A stretch of DNA of 64,000 nucleotides from Kappaphycus alvarezii (lineage: Eukaryota > Rhodophyta > Florideophyceae > Gigartinales > Solieriaceae). Location of the stretch: NCBI GenBank assembly GCA_002205965.3, contig NADL03000672.1, positions 310,001-374,000 on the forward strand, read 5' to 3'. The notes under the pieces are model-generated. The model worked only from the letters and a program-made list of their open reading frames with translations, did no database searches and was not told the DNA's origin. The position numbers and the translations under genes were made by a program. Below, in pieces: positions 35,726-46,010 of this stretch; position 1 is the stretch's first letter, and each line of letters begins with the position of its first letter.

Positions 35726-36481
35726 ATGGATACCGCGAAGGTATCAATCACCAAGCTAAATGGTGGAAACTACCTGATATGGGCCACGCAGCTGGAAGCG
35801 CTGTTACGAGCAAGAGGTATTTGGAAACATGTCGGAGATGGAGACGAAGTGAACGTCGACGCATCTACCGAGACGACTGCGACTGAAGAGAGTACGCAGA
35901 GTAAGGAGGATGTCATGAAGGACATCAATGCTGCACGGGCAGTAATGATCTGTTCCATTGAACCTGAATACATTGCGATGATTGCGGGTGATACAGATCC
36001 AAGAGTGATGTGGAAGAAGTTGACAGATGCGAATATGTCGAAGTGTAGGGCAGCTGTGCATACACTGCGAAACCGTCTGTTGAACATTCGTATAAAACAA
36101 GATGAGACCGTTCGAGAATTCGTGAACAAGATATGCACGATAGAACGGCAATTGTCATTCGCAGGAACTATGGTGGATGTCAGTGACAAGAAGTACGCAT
36201 TGCTGAATGGGTTGCGTTCAGAGTTCGAAGTCAAGAAGACGATACTGATGGAGTCTTACGACATGTCCTTCGAACGTATGGTATCATCGCTGGAACAAAC
36301 AGAAGACCAAGTTTCCAATGCGAATTCAAATCGAGGTGGGATGACAGAAATGGTACGTCATTCATGGCTGCACGAAAAGGAACGAGCAGTAAACAAGACT
36401 GTTGGGTGTGTGGTAAGCAGGGACATCGGATGGTCGATTGCTTCTTTAATCCAAAGAGCAAGAAGTACAAGCCGAGCATGA
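35726..36481 (+). pseudogene. copia-C gag
   Basis: The start chosen is ATG 35726 (MDTAKVSITKLNGGNYLIWA), the canonical opening of Ty1/copia gag of the UBN2/retrotran-gag type (L-x-G-x-N-Y-x-x-W). It continues with WKHV, DPRVMWKKL, LRNRLLNIRIKQDETV and LLNGLRSEF, all typical of the domain. The frame then runs past its natural join with the zinc knuckle into unrelated residues and stops at 36481. The knuckle lies in the -1 phase (from 36364), so the gag is split by a frame change near 36350-36400. A programmed shift is possible but not expected for copia. Confidence 0.82.
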
Positions 36482-37980
36482 AGCCAACACCTGAGATAAC
36501 TGCCGCATTAAAGAAACGAAAGCTGATTGCGAACGAAGTTGATTCCAATGCAACAGGCAGAGGTCACGAATGTGAGTTTACATTTATTGTGCACAAGTCG
36601 AGTGATATCCAGAACAGATGGTTTCTGGACAGCTGTGCGTCGAGGCATTTGTGTAACCGACGTGAATGGTTTGTCGAATACGAATCACTGTCGAGCAACG
36701 AACATGTAAATGCGGCGTGCGAAGGTGGACGCGTATCGGTCGTTGGCGTCGGGAAAGTACGAGTGCGACAGATGGTTGATGGGAAAGAAGTGATAACGTT
36801 ATTGAAGGACGTTGGTCATGCACCCAACTGTCGTACGAATTTGGTGTCTGTTGCGAAGGCAAAAGTTGTAGGCGTTGGTGTATTCTTCGAACCAAGAACA
36901 ATGAGGGTCGTCGCGAAAGTGGATGGACGAAAGTTGATGGTCGGAGACTCGAAGGCGACAGGTATCACAGAGTTGACTGGTATGAAGGCCGTGTCAAGTG
37001 GGAAACCAAGAGTCGCATTCTTTACGCCTGGGAAAGACGATGGGATGATATTGGCTCATCGTCGAACATGCCATACTGTTGTCGAAACGTTGAGGCAGAT
37101 GGAACGCATGAACGCGGTTCATGGATTGGAAAACCTGAAATCAACGAAGAATATTGGTCAGGTGTGTGAGCATTGTGTCGAGGGAAAAGCGACAAATCAG
37201 CCACACAGAAGGCGCGAGAAGCGCATAAATAAAGTGCCGGATTTGATGCACACGGACCTGTGCGGACCGATAAGTCCGACAGGGTTGAAGGGCGAGCAGT
37301 ATATGCAACTACTTACGGATGACTACAGTGGTGCAATGTGGGTGAAGTGTCTACCTACGAAAAAGAATGCTGCTGACGCCACGAAGGAAATGGTTCTACA
37401 CGCGCAAATGGTGTCCGGGAACAAACTGCTATTGATGCGGACAGATGGTGCGAAAGAGTTGACGGAAGGACGAACAAAGGAATTTCTTGACGCGAACAAT
37501 ACGCTGATAGAAGTGACGCCTCCGTACTCGTCACAGTCAAATGGACGAGCAGAGCGACCAAACCGCACGATTCTCGAGAAGGCGCGAACGATTCTAAGCG
37601 AGTTGAATATGACATGTAAGTTCGACACGTACAAGACGTTGTGGCCTGAAGCAGTACGATGCGTGGTACATGTGTACAACAGGACGTTGACACGGGCATC
37701 GCATCCAGAGGTACGAGGAAAGACACCGTACGAGATTGTGACAGGGACGAAGCCGGACTTGTTGAATTTGCGAGTGTTCAGTACGAAAGTAAAAGTACTG
37801 AAACCGAAGGCATATCGAAAAAGTAAGGTGGAACCAAAAACATGGGATGGAGTACACTTCGGGTATAGTCCAGGAGAGGCATACCGGGTGTACATCCCAG
37901 AGTTGGGTCGCGTGATGGTGACCAAAGACGTTACGTTCATAAAAAATTATATCGAACGAACGAGGAAGAAGAGACATTGA
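36364..37980 (+). pseudogene. copia-C zinc knuckle, protease and integrase
   Basis: This 538-codon frame holds CWVCGKQGHRMVDC (residues 13-26, a C-x2-C-x4-H-x4-C knuckle) and WFLDSCASRH (86-95), the protease site with Cys in place of the usual Gly of D-S-G. A GAG-pre-integrase segment with H...H and C-E-H-C follows. The integrase core then shows MHTDLCGPI, LLTDDYSG, MRTDGAKEL and SNGRAERPNRTI (the D, D and E regions), and then the VYNRTLTR...GKTPYE and LRVFSTKVKV blocks found downstream of the core. The frame ends at 37980, where the reading continues in another phase, so pol is broken here. Confidence 0.85.
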
Positions 37981-39873
37981 GGGAGGAACGTTTTCCGAAT
38001 GGGGAGCGAGAGACTCCTGTTGAAGTCGAGGGAGCATCGACTGAAAAGGATATGGTGCCTGGTAAGGAAAAATCGAGGCGACCACCATGGATTGAACCGG
38101 AAAATTGGGACGGGACGGTGACGATAGCGAAGAGGAACCGGAAGAGTTCCATGAATGTACGGAAGAACCACAAACAACAAGGTCAGGGTGTGTTGTGCGA
38201 CAGATGAAACGGTATGGACATTCGAATCTTGCATTCTTATCTGCTGAGGCAATGTGTGGCAGTGTCAGCGACGACATGCCAACATCAGCCACAGACGCGG
38301 TGGAATCGAGCGAGAAGCGTGAGTGAACGGAAGCAATGGCTGACGAGATGGTTTCATTAATGAAGAATGGAACGTTCAGCGTTGAACCGACTCCGAACGA
38401 ACGTCGCATCGTGAAGTGTCGTTGGGTATTCGCGAAGAAGACAAATTCGAAGGGCGAAGTATACAGGCACAAGGCACGTCTCGTGGCGAAAGGATACTCA
38501 CAAGTCAAAGGAGTTGACTACGACGAGTTATTCTCCCCGGTGGTACGTTTTGATACCCTGCGCTTTCTACTGGCGCAAGTGGCGCGAAGGAACCTGGAAT
38601 GTTACCAGGTGGACGTCAAGACTGCGTTCCTGTATGGAAAATTGGACGAAGAAATCTACATGGAGTTTCCTGATATTCCGGAACGAGTTATGGACGAAAT
38701 CCTATCGAGAATATCGCGAGGCAAGGGCGGTACGTACAAAAAGGAAACGCGTGCGCTATGGAAGCGATTATAGATGGAGAAAGGTTCAAGTGTGTTTCGG
38801 TTACGAAAGTCGCTTTATGGACTGAAACAGGCATCCAAGGTGTGGCACGAACAATTGAAAAGCGTTCTAGGCACCTGTGGATTCGAGCAGTCCCAATCTG
38901 ATCCCTTCCTATTCGTATGGAAAAAGAAGGAAGGACGAAGATGCTACGTGTTGGTGTACTTGGACGATATAATTGTCACTGGTGAATCGAGAAATGATTG
39001 CCAGGACGTTGTCCAGAAGTTGAGTGAGCGGTTCAAACTATGTGCTGCACATGAAGCACATTTCTTTCTCGGAATGAAAATCGAGATGAACAGGAGAAAA
39101 CGAACGCTAAGATTATCTCAACACGCGTACGTGAACAAATTGTTGTCACGATTTCGGCTGGAAGGAAGCTCAGCAAAATATCCAATGCGAAGCGATCTGG
39201 GCTTGAGAAAAGCGACGGATGACGAACAGAATGCGTCATCTCATCTACCGTATCGAGAGCTTGTCGGAAGTTTGATGTATCTAGCGTGCACGACTCGACC
39301 GGATATCATGTACGCGGTGTCAAGATTGGCACGCTATTTCGCGTTCTATGGACGTAATCATTGGAAAGCGGCACAGGATGTCGCAAAGTATGTGTCGGCA
39401 ACGAAAGAGATGTCTTTGTTTTTTACGAACATCGAGCAGAAGGCGTCGTTGGTTATACAGACGTGGACTGGGCGAGTGATAAGGAAACCAGAAAATCAAC
39501 AGGAGGTTTCCTGTACACAGTGGGTGGTACAGCGTTCGCATGGAGCAGCAAGCGACAAAGTATCGTTGCTGCGTTGAGTTTGGAGTCCGAATACGTCGCG
39601 CAGGCAAGATGTGTGCGTGAAGCGTTATGGATTCGAAAGCTGTTCGACGACTTTGGAATAGACCGAAGAACGATTGATATACGCGCGGATAACCAAGGTG
39701 CGATGTCAACAGCAGAAGGCGAGCGAGATACGATAGCTACGAAGCACATTGACGTCGCGTATCATTTGACGCGGGATTATTGTGCGAAAAACGTGGTGAA
39801 GATATTATATGTGTCAACGATAGACATGCTCGCAGATGGAATGACAAAGGCACTGGGAACGCAGAAGCTGTGA
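37977..39873 (+). pseudogene. copia-C reverse transcriptase and RNase H
   Basis: After an acidic linker in two frames (37977-38207 and 38105-38326), reverse transcriptase runs 38336-38773: CRWVFAKKTNSKGEVYRHKARLV, DYDELFSPVV and QVDVKTAFLYGKLDEEIYM. A TAG at 38771-38773 follows, and the same domain continues 38774-39577 with LRKSLYGLKQA and YVLVYLDDIIVTG (YLDD at residues 62-65), then RPDIMYAVSRLARY. A frame change near 39430-39480 leads to RNase H (39361-39873) with GYTDVDWASDKETRKSTGGF, ESEYVA, NQGAMS, TKHIDVAYH and ADGMTKAL, the normal pol end. All catalytic blocks are recognisable but lie in four phases. Confidence 0.85.
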
Positions 39874-39938
39874 ACAAGTCGAATGGCGTATGGATTGCGA
39901 AATGGTGAGGATGAAGGCGGTTCGTGTTGAGAAGGCGT

Positions 39939-40108
39939 GTTGTAATTACGGACACGTGCAACACAAACCTGTTCGCCTGGTGTTTTCTACGCTACTGTAA
40001 GGAAGTACATCCGCCGTCGTCGGTTCTACATATAAGTCGTAATGTTAGGAAGTAAAAAAAAAGGTAAGACGTACCGAGTTCTCTTCCTACATACCTAGTT
40101 TTCTCACA
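39939..40108 (+). repeat. copia-C 3' LTR
   Basis: It begins TGTTGTAATTACGG after the purine-rich GATGAAGGCGG...GAGAAGGCG and ends CTCACA. It pairs with 35416-35586. Confidence 0.88.
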
Positions 40109-40130
40109 TATGCTGATATTGACCCAGACG

Positions 40131-40725
40131 CTAGCGCCAATAATCCACCTGTTTTCCCGATTGCGAAAGATGATATTGCCGATTTGAATCGACTGGAGAA
40201 TTCAACCCCAGATGCAATGTTGACCGATGCGAATCCGTCAGTAATCGTGTACGATCCAAATGATCCGGCCCTTGATGAGGCAAAGGTAGCTGAACTTCAG
40301 AACCTGCTCGCGAAGTGGACATATATTATTATTTCCCCAGAAGGATGTGAAAAAGACTTGCACCATTTTAAACCCTAGATTTGTTTTGGCTATTAAGAAT
40401 TCCTCGTCAAAAACGCCAATATATAAGGCAAGAGTCATAATCCAAGGGCAAAAAGACCCAGAAAAAGGCAGAGTAGTGAATAAAGCTCCCACTTGGCTGC
40501 ATTCTAGTGTTCGGTTGTTCATCACCTTGTCTCAGCTATTGGAATATCCTATACAGAGTCGGGATGTGCCAAAGGCATTCATGCAATCGGAGGACAATCT
40601 GAAGCGAGAACTCACTAGTCTACGTATTGTAGCATACTCAGATGCTAGCTTCGCATCTAATACTGATTATAGCCCTTAACTGGGTATGGTCGTGCGGCAA
40701 CAAGATAAATTCCATTATGCGTGTG
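40131..40725 (+). pseudogene. copia-B reverse transcriptase N-part and RNase H start
   Basis: The frame 40347-40679 reads NPRFVLAIKNSS, IYKARVIIQGQKDPEKG, SSVRLFITLSQL and QSRDVPKAFMQSEDN. These are the opening blocks of a copia reverse transcriptase, up to and including the first catalytic Asp region (D-V-x-x-A-F/Y). The sequence then jumps directly to LRIVAYSDASFASN, the opening of RNase H. The central reverse-transcriptase part with YxDD is therefore missing through an internal deletion near 40610-40620. RNase H is cut at 40730 by gypsy-D and resumes at 48211. The upstream frame 40184-40378 is the linker. Confidence 0.66.
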
Positions 40726-40730
40726 TATTG
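40726..40730 (+). repeat. TATTG target-site duplication, left copy of gypsy-D
   Basis: TATTG precedes the left LTR and is repeated at 48206-48210 directly after the right LTR. This is a five-base duplication as made by Ty3/gypsy integrases. Confidence 0.85.
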
Positions 40731-41438
40731 TGATAGGGGTAAATCGGCGGGGGAAGAGATCCTCAGAACCAATTACCCTGAGAAGGAGGTGTTGCGAGCG
40801 ACAAAAGTGCTACCGTGGTATTGTTGAACGAACAAAAGGGAGTGTATATAGAAGAGAGTTGAGAAAGCTACAAGCAGGTATAAAAGGGGCAGGGTCTACC
40901 ACCGACGCTCTGCGACCAGCTTAGGAAAAAGTTTTCTTGGGTCTGAAGTTGACTCTCAACTTCCTACTACTCGGGACTTGGCTTGGAGTTGTCTGCCAAC
41001 TTGCTTCACCTCCACTAAAGGAAGCAGTTTACTCGGCTTATACCCCCAAAGTCTCCAACAAACATACTAATAACCATAAAATGTATTCACGGTAATCGTG
41101 TGAACCAGAGAGACTATTAGGAGATATTTCTTCAAGGTAAATATCTAGGTGCCATACCCATGCCAGTCACCCATCGGCCAGGGGTGGGAATTGATGTGGC
41201 CATTATATAGACCTTTCAGAGCTACTTGTAGTATCACCCACAACCTGGAACTGTACTGAAATCTACTATGACAGCGTGTCCTAAAATGAAAAAAATCAAC
41301 CGATGAATTTGCCACACTCACCCAAATTAAAAACATCTTGCAAATTCAAAAACTGTAAAAATATCTTCCCAATTCCGATACTGTATACAATCATGGTCCT
41401 CATCTAGATTTTTTTCGTGTGCGAATTTGCGCACATCA
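40731..41438 (-). repeat. gypsy-D 3' LTR (left copy)
   Basis: On the plus strand it begins TGATAGGGGTAAATCGG and ends GCGCACATCA. It is nearly identical to 47501-48205. It carries TATATAAT on the minus strand (41202-41209), in the sense of the element, and TATAAAAG on the plus strand (40879-40886), in the antisense direction. Confidence 0.92.
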
Positions 41439-41471
41439 CGCCCTCTCGCTCAAGACGAACGTCCCGACTCG

Positions 41472-42660
41472 TCACTGCTCTTCTCCTGCTTCCGTTAGTG
41501 TTCGCTGTCTTATTGATAAAATATATGGTCTCGCAAACGGGTACGGATGCAACTGATTACCAATTTGATGCTCTAAAAAGTAGGGGTGCATTACTGGTAC
41601 CTCACTTTGTAGCATAGCCTCATATATTGGTTTGATAACATCGAGGTGGGGTTGAATACATTCTTCTTCCGTGACTCTTCCGAATCTTCCAAGAGTGAAA
41701 AAATATATGTGATATGCAAACTCTTCTGGAAGATGCCGGAGGAATGGATGCCGATAAGAAAAGAAGACGCGCATCATCAAGAACTAATCTTCGTAAGATA
41801 AGTGCGGTCCATGTAGCGCCCTAAAACATAAACAGATGCTTATCATGAAATAAGAAATGACCTGTGCGTCGTTCGCATCCTCGGAGATATTGCACAGCCA
41901 AAAAGATAATCTTCTTCTTCCGACTGTATGCTGTGCATGGTTGTGAAGCAGAGCTAGAGATGAAGTTGTGGTGGACAGTCCCGATGAATGGCCGCGACCA
42001 GCTCCTGACGTACTGGGACCTGCACGAGGTCCTCTCGGGGGACGACCGGAACCTCTTCTGGGCGGGTTGTTGTCTCCTGAAGGTCCTCCTCTGGTCATCA
42101 TCACAGCTTCAGGAGGATCCTCGCCGCCTCCAACGTTCCCAATTTGTGGCGGAGAAACGTAAGGTTCCCATAGAGGATACGGGACCAGCCTGTATTCCAT
42201 ATCCGGGGGTAAGGCGTAACCTCTCAGTCGCACATCTTGGTTGTTCTTGAGAAATACGTAAATTGGACGGATATATTCAGACACGTTTGCGACAAGTCTC
42301 CAGCGGCTTCCATTCCATATCTTCCTATATAGTAATGATATATTACCTCCACAAACTCTGGACCTGCTTCCGTGAATTCCGTTTTGGAATGAAAATAGAA
42401 CTCTTATTAATAGTCGGAAATCTTCTTCAGGTAGCAATGGTCCGTTCAGCGTACGAAAACATAGGCATATATTAATGTAGAAATGGATGATTACGTGGAG
42501 TTCGTAGTAGTTCCGCGTAATCGAGATGATCCATTCCCAGGCCCTTTTTCCTCCCATAGGAATCATTCTATAGTTAAAGATGAGTATGCCCCGTGGTTGC
42601 GCATAGTCCTGTGTGAGAAGTAATTCTTCAGGCCTCTGATGGTAAGGGACCAGACGACGT
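41472..42660 (-). CDS. gypsy-D pol C-terminal extension with duplicated module
   Basis: This continues in frame from the integrase C-terminal domain (42791 onward). After the RRLVPYHQRPEELL end of that domain, the reading runs to 41784 with no stop, meets one TAG (41784-41786), and continues in the same phase to 41472. It holds two copies of a module of about 115 residues. Copy 1 has INICLCFRTLNGPLLPEEDF, IRPIY and VPYPLWEPY. Copy 2 has ISICLCFRALHGPHLSYED, IKPIY and HPYPFARPY. The IxPIY and xPYP marks are exactly 25 residues apart in both. A Gly/Pro/Arg/Ser-rich linker separates the copies. I do not recognise the fold. It occupies the place of env or other extra ORFs, but no signal peptide or membrane anchor is evident. 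Confidence 0.6.
41514..41864 (-). repeat. duplicated module, copy 2 (protein-level repeat)
   Basis: It begins QVISYFMISICLCFR and ends FARPYILS. A TAG stop (41784-41786) lies within it, directly after SYED. Elsewhere the frame is open, so the stop looks recent or erroneous. Confidence 0.62.
42147..42497 (-). repeat. duplicated module, copy 1 (protein-level repeat)
   Basis: These are residues 99-215 of the 335-codon frame starting at 42791. The copy begins HVIIHFYINICLCFR and ends LWEPYVS. It aligns with 41514-41864 at protein level, gap-free over the last 45 or so residues. Confidence 0.62.
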
Positions 42661-43761
42661 GCATGGATGGCCCTCCTTGATCTCTTCCCTGAGCTTGAAC
42701 AGAGCTGATAGTGCGGGTGTCTTTCCTCCGTGACGATGCAAGGGTTCGAGTACTTGGTTTGGAAGGCCGGCCACTTCACAGCCTGCTGCATTGCTTTTCC
42801 ATGTACTACAAGTACTTTAGAGCCAACTGAAAAGGTTCTGACTGCAGGTTCTGCATCCTTATTTCTTGTCTTTGTTAGCGCGCGGTGTGATCTTCAGCCT
42901 TCGGTGGCCAGTAGTTCAACTTCCCTACTCTCTTCATCGATAATATTTGTTTCCATGTCTCTCTGTAACATTCTAGGAGCCCTTCCGTACATTAGCTCGA
43001 ATGGTGAGCGTCCATTTCTTCCTTTCTTCGACGGTAGCCGTATAACACTTTTGGTAATGCATCTTCCCACTGGATTTTATTCTCTGACATAGTTTTCGAT
43101 ATTGCTCGTTTGATGGTTCCAACCATCCTCTCCGCTTTCCCGTTGGACATAGGAGCGTATGCGAGAACGGTCTTCAGCTGAATCCTTTCTCTTCCAAAAA
43201 CGAAGCAGTGAAGTTGCAGTAAAACAAAGGGCGTTATCCGAGATGATCCTTTTTGGAAGACCAAACGGTTCAATTATTTCTTTTTTGATGAATCTCAGTA
43301 CCACCTCAGCATTTGCCTCCTCTACTGCAACTGCTATTGGCCATCCAGTAAGATGTTCCATCCCTATAAGGAGATATTTGTTTCCGGAAGAAGTTTCCTT
43401 GAATGGGCCCGCGAAGTCAATTGAGAAGGTTTCAAAGAGACCGGAAACTGGAAAACTTAGGTTGTCTTATACTTCCGTATTGGAGTGAATTTTTGGCAGT
43501 TGTCGCAGCTTTTCACGAAATTATAGACGTCCTTATGGATACCGGGCCACTAGAATCTCTCAGTTACAATTTTTTGGTTGTTTCGAGATCCCAATGCCCT
43601 AGCTCATCATGGAAAGTCCTCAAGATCTTCATTCTTTCTTTCAAAGGGGCCACTAGTCGGGGACCGGCTTTAGTGTGCCGGAAGAGTTTCCCATTCCACA
43701 ATGTAAAAGCCTTTTGATTCCTGCGTACCCAATTTCTGTGTTCAAGATCAACCTTTCTCAT
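42661..43761 (-). pseudogene. gypsy-D integrase
   Basis: The frame 43761-43564 carries the zinc-binding start (HTKAGPRLVAPLKERM..., FHDELGHWDLETTKKL). Frame 43361-43077 gives HLTGWPIAVAVEEANAEVV and PKRIISDNALCF, the second catalytic Asp. Frame 43273-42992 gives AYAPMSNGKAERMVGTIKRAI, with the catalytic Glu, and LPKVLYGYRRRK. Another phase then reads FSVGSKVLVVHGKAM, and the frame from 42791 supplies VKWPAFQTKYSNPCIV and RRAIHARRLVPY, the integrase C-terminal domain of gypsy elements. At least three phase changes occur. The domain order and residues leave no doubt about identity. Confidence 0.8.
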
Positions 43762-43784
43762 TTCTAGTCCATCGAGGAATTTGA

Positions 43785-44296
43785 TCAGTCCGTGAATATT
43801 AGCTTCGTACTCGTATCGTTCGGCAACTGCAACTCGGCGACTCCGACGATGTCCTCCGAAGCTTTTTCATTTGGAATCAGTGCGTCCCTCAAGCGGGATA
43901 GGTAATCGGCAGGCTGATTATTGCGTCCGGGTCTATACACAATTTCAAACCGATATTCTGCGAAAATGTCGAGCCATCGGGCCAAGCGGTGATGTACATC
44001 CTTCTTTTGGAATGCTGTTTTAAGTGCCTGGTGATCAGTTATCAAGACAAATTTCTCGAGTGATAAAAGGTATACGCGAAACTTTTTCAGCGCGAAGACG
44101 ACAGCTAGCGCTTCTTTCTCGCAGACTGAGTATCTCTTTCCGCATCATTCAGAGTTCGGCTTGCGAATTGAACAGGGTGTAGTCTTCCGTTTTCATCTTT
44201 TTGGGACAAAACGGCACCCAAAGACCGTTCTGAGGCATCTGTCTCCACAACGAATGGTCTCTTGAAATCTGGGTACATGAGAACTGGGGGACACAT
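43785..44296 (-). pseudogene. gypsy-D RNase H
   Basis: The frame 44296-44105 reads FVVETDASERSLGAVLSQKD and VQFASRTLNDAERD, the first catalytic Asp and Glu regions of a Ty3/gypsy RNase H. The frame 44045-43785 has ITDHQALKTAF and RLARWLDIFAEYRFEIVYRPGRNNQPADYLSRL, its usual C-terminal half. A frame change separates them near 44050-44110. Confidence 0.82.
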
Positions 44297-44305
44297 AGCT
44301 TATCT

Positions 44306-45322
44306 TTAAGCTCCTAAATGCAGTTTCCATTCCTTGTTCCAGTAAAATTTTCCGTTCTTCGTAGTGCTGGCATGTAACGGTGCTGCAGTCTTGGCGAAAT
44401 CTTTGATAAATCTTCTGTAATATGAGGCCAGTCCTAAGAAGCTTCGGACCTCCGTCTTTGAAGCGGGCCTTGGTGCCAACTTTATTTTTTTCGTTTTCTC
44501 TGGATCCACTCTAATTCCCTCTTGGTCGACGATATGACCGAGTAATTGGATAGAAGTTTTCGCAAAGAAGCATTTGCTCAACTTAATTTTCAAGCTATGC
44601 TCCGATATCCTCTCCACAACTGTCTTGACGTGCGAGATGTGCTGATCCAATGTTTCTGAGAATATGACGACATCATCGATATAGACTCTTGCGAATGGAA
44701 GTCCTTTCAAAACCTCGTTCATCATTCTTTGGATGTAGCTGGTGCATTCATGAGACCAAAAGGCATCACTTCGAACCTGAACGTACGGCTTGCTGGTAAA
44801 GGTTGTTTTTTCCTTACATTTTTCATCCAATGGAATCTGCCAATAGCCAGTGTAAAGGTCAATTGAGGTGAAATATCTCCCGTCCTTCAGGTCCTCGAGG
44901 ATCTCCTCCATGTTCGGAATCGGAAATCGATCGGGTATCATTCTCTGGTTCAGTTGTCGGTAATCGACGCAAAAACGCAGCTTTCCATCCTTCTTTGGTG
45001 CGACCACAACTGGAAACGACCATGGGGATGAAACTGGTCGAATAATATCATTTTTCAGCATACTTGTAACATTTTCTGAGATAAATTGGTCATATTTTGG
45101 CGGTTGACGTCTAGGCTTGTGGTAAATCGGTTGAGTGTCGGTAAGTTCGAACGAGTGAGTAACCGGTACACTTGCTTGTCTTAAATCTGAAACGCTCCAT
45201 GCAATTACTTCGGAAGATGTTAACATGTCGGATATTTTCAGTGAGGCGGCGCGGGAAGGTGCTGCACTTTTCCTTGGATTTCTGCCATTTGGCGCCCTTT
45301 TTCTTCTTGATCTCAACCTCAA
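44306..45322 (-). pseudogene. gypsy-D reverse transcriptase
   Basis: The 338-codon frame contains SSPWSFPVVVAPKKDGKLRF (98-117), CVDYRQLNQRMIPDRFPIP, YFTSIDLYTGYWQIPL with the first catalytic Asp at 155, VYIDDVVIF with YIDD at 214-217, and HIVDQEGIRVDPEK and FLGLASYYRRFI after it. Between about residues 182 and 198 the family's MPFGL-type block is readable only in the neighbouring phase, so two compensating indels leave those residues scrambled (FWSHECTS). The copy would be inactive as read. Given the near-identical LTRs, assembly errors are a fair alternative. Confidence 0.88.
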
Positions 45323-45349
45323 TATTTTGAAGGACCTCTTCCGTCGTGC

Positions 45350-46010
45350 TCACATCTTCATATATGGAATTCGACGTATTCTTATTTTCTTTGCAAAGGT
45401 AATCTTTTTCATGCTCCGAATTCTGTCCTTTGATTCGATATCATCGCAAAAAGAAACACATTCGGGTTTCAAACTTATCCTAGAATTCCAGTCGTCATCT
45501 GTTTCAAACCCAGAATCATAATCGTCCCATGCCATGTTCATTACCCCCGAGGTACCCTTTTCCACTTCCGAAAGTGTTAGTTGTTCCGAATCTTCGCTGT
45601 CATAGCTAGAAGTGAAATCTTCACTGTCCGTTTCTTTTAAATCTTCAGGATGCGTGCTTTTGTCGAAATCCAGGGGCATCTTCACGGTTCTGCCAATATT
45701 AACTGAAACCATTTGGTTGCCCAAGTCAATGCATGTTCCTAGTCTTTCCATTGTGGGGCAGCCAATGATTGCATCGAAAGGGAGATCCGGCATGACAAGA
45801 AAGTCTACATCAACTTTAGAGTCCCCAAAGAACACGGAAACCTTGTCAACAGTGCCCATGCATTTTGAGACGGTTCCATCCGCTACAGTTATTTTTCGAG
45901 TCGTTGGAGTAATTTGGAGACCTAGATCTGTCACCAAAGTTTCTGAAATGAGGTTTGGAACAGCACCCGAATCGAAGAGAGCTTGGGTTTCATACCCAAT
46001 ACTTTGACTG
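45350..46010 (-). pseudogene. gypsy-D aspartic protease and acidic linker
   Basis: The reading ALFDSGAVPNLI near 45975-45940 carries the protease active site D-S-G. The frame 45937-45350 continues with ITVADGTVSKCMG, VDFLVMPDLPFDAIIGCPTM (the I-I-G block) and RLGTCIDLGNQMV, all retropepsin features. A Ser/Asp/Glu-rich linker follows. The protease is in the -1 phase relative to the end of gag, with the change near 46000. This may be a programmed shift or an error; no canonical slippery heptamer is visible. Confidence 0.8.

Larger units (their letters stand above)
35416..40108 (+). mobile_element. Ty1/copia element copia-C, nearly complete
   Basis: Terminal repeats of 171 and 170 bases, differing at only a handful of positions, flank gag, protease, integrase, reverse transcriptase and RNase H in copia order on the plus strand. 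The element has a primer-binding-like site directly after the 5' LTR and purine-rich sequence before the 3' LTR. It sits inside copia-B, between the integrase and reverse-transcriptase parts of that element. The coding sequence has several frame breaks and one in-frame stop (38771-38773). Flanking 5-mers (AAATT and TATGC) do not match, so no target duplication is seen. Confidence 0.85.

Noticed and set aside
37323-38508. Long minus-strand frames (205 and 304 codons) over copia-C
   Set aside because: Antisense shadows; the plus strand carries clear integrase and reverse transcriptase motifs.
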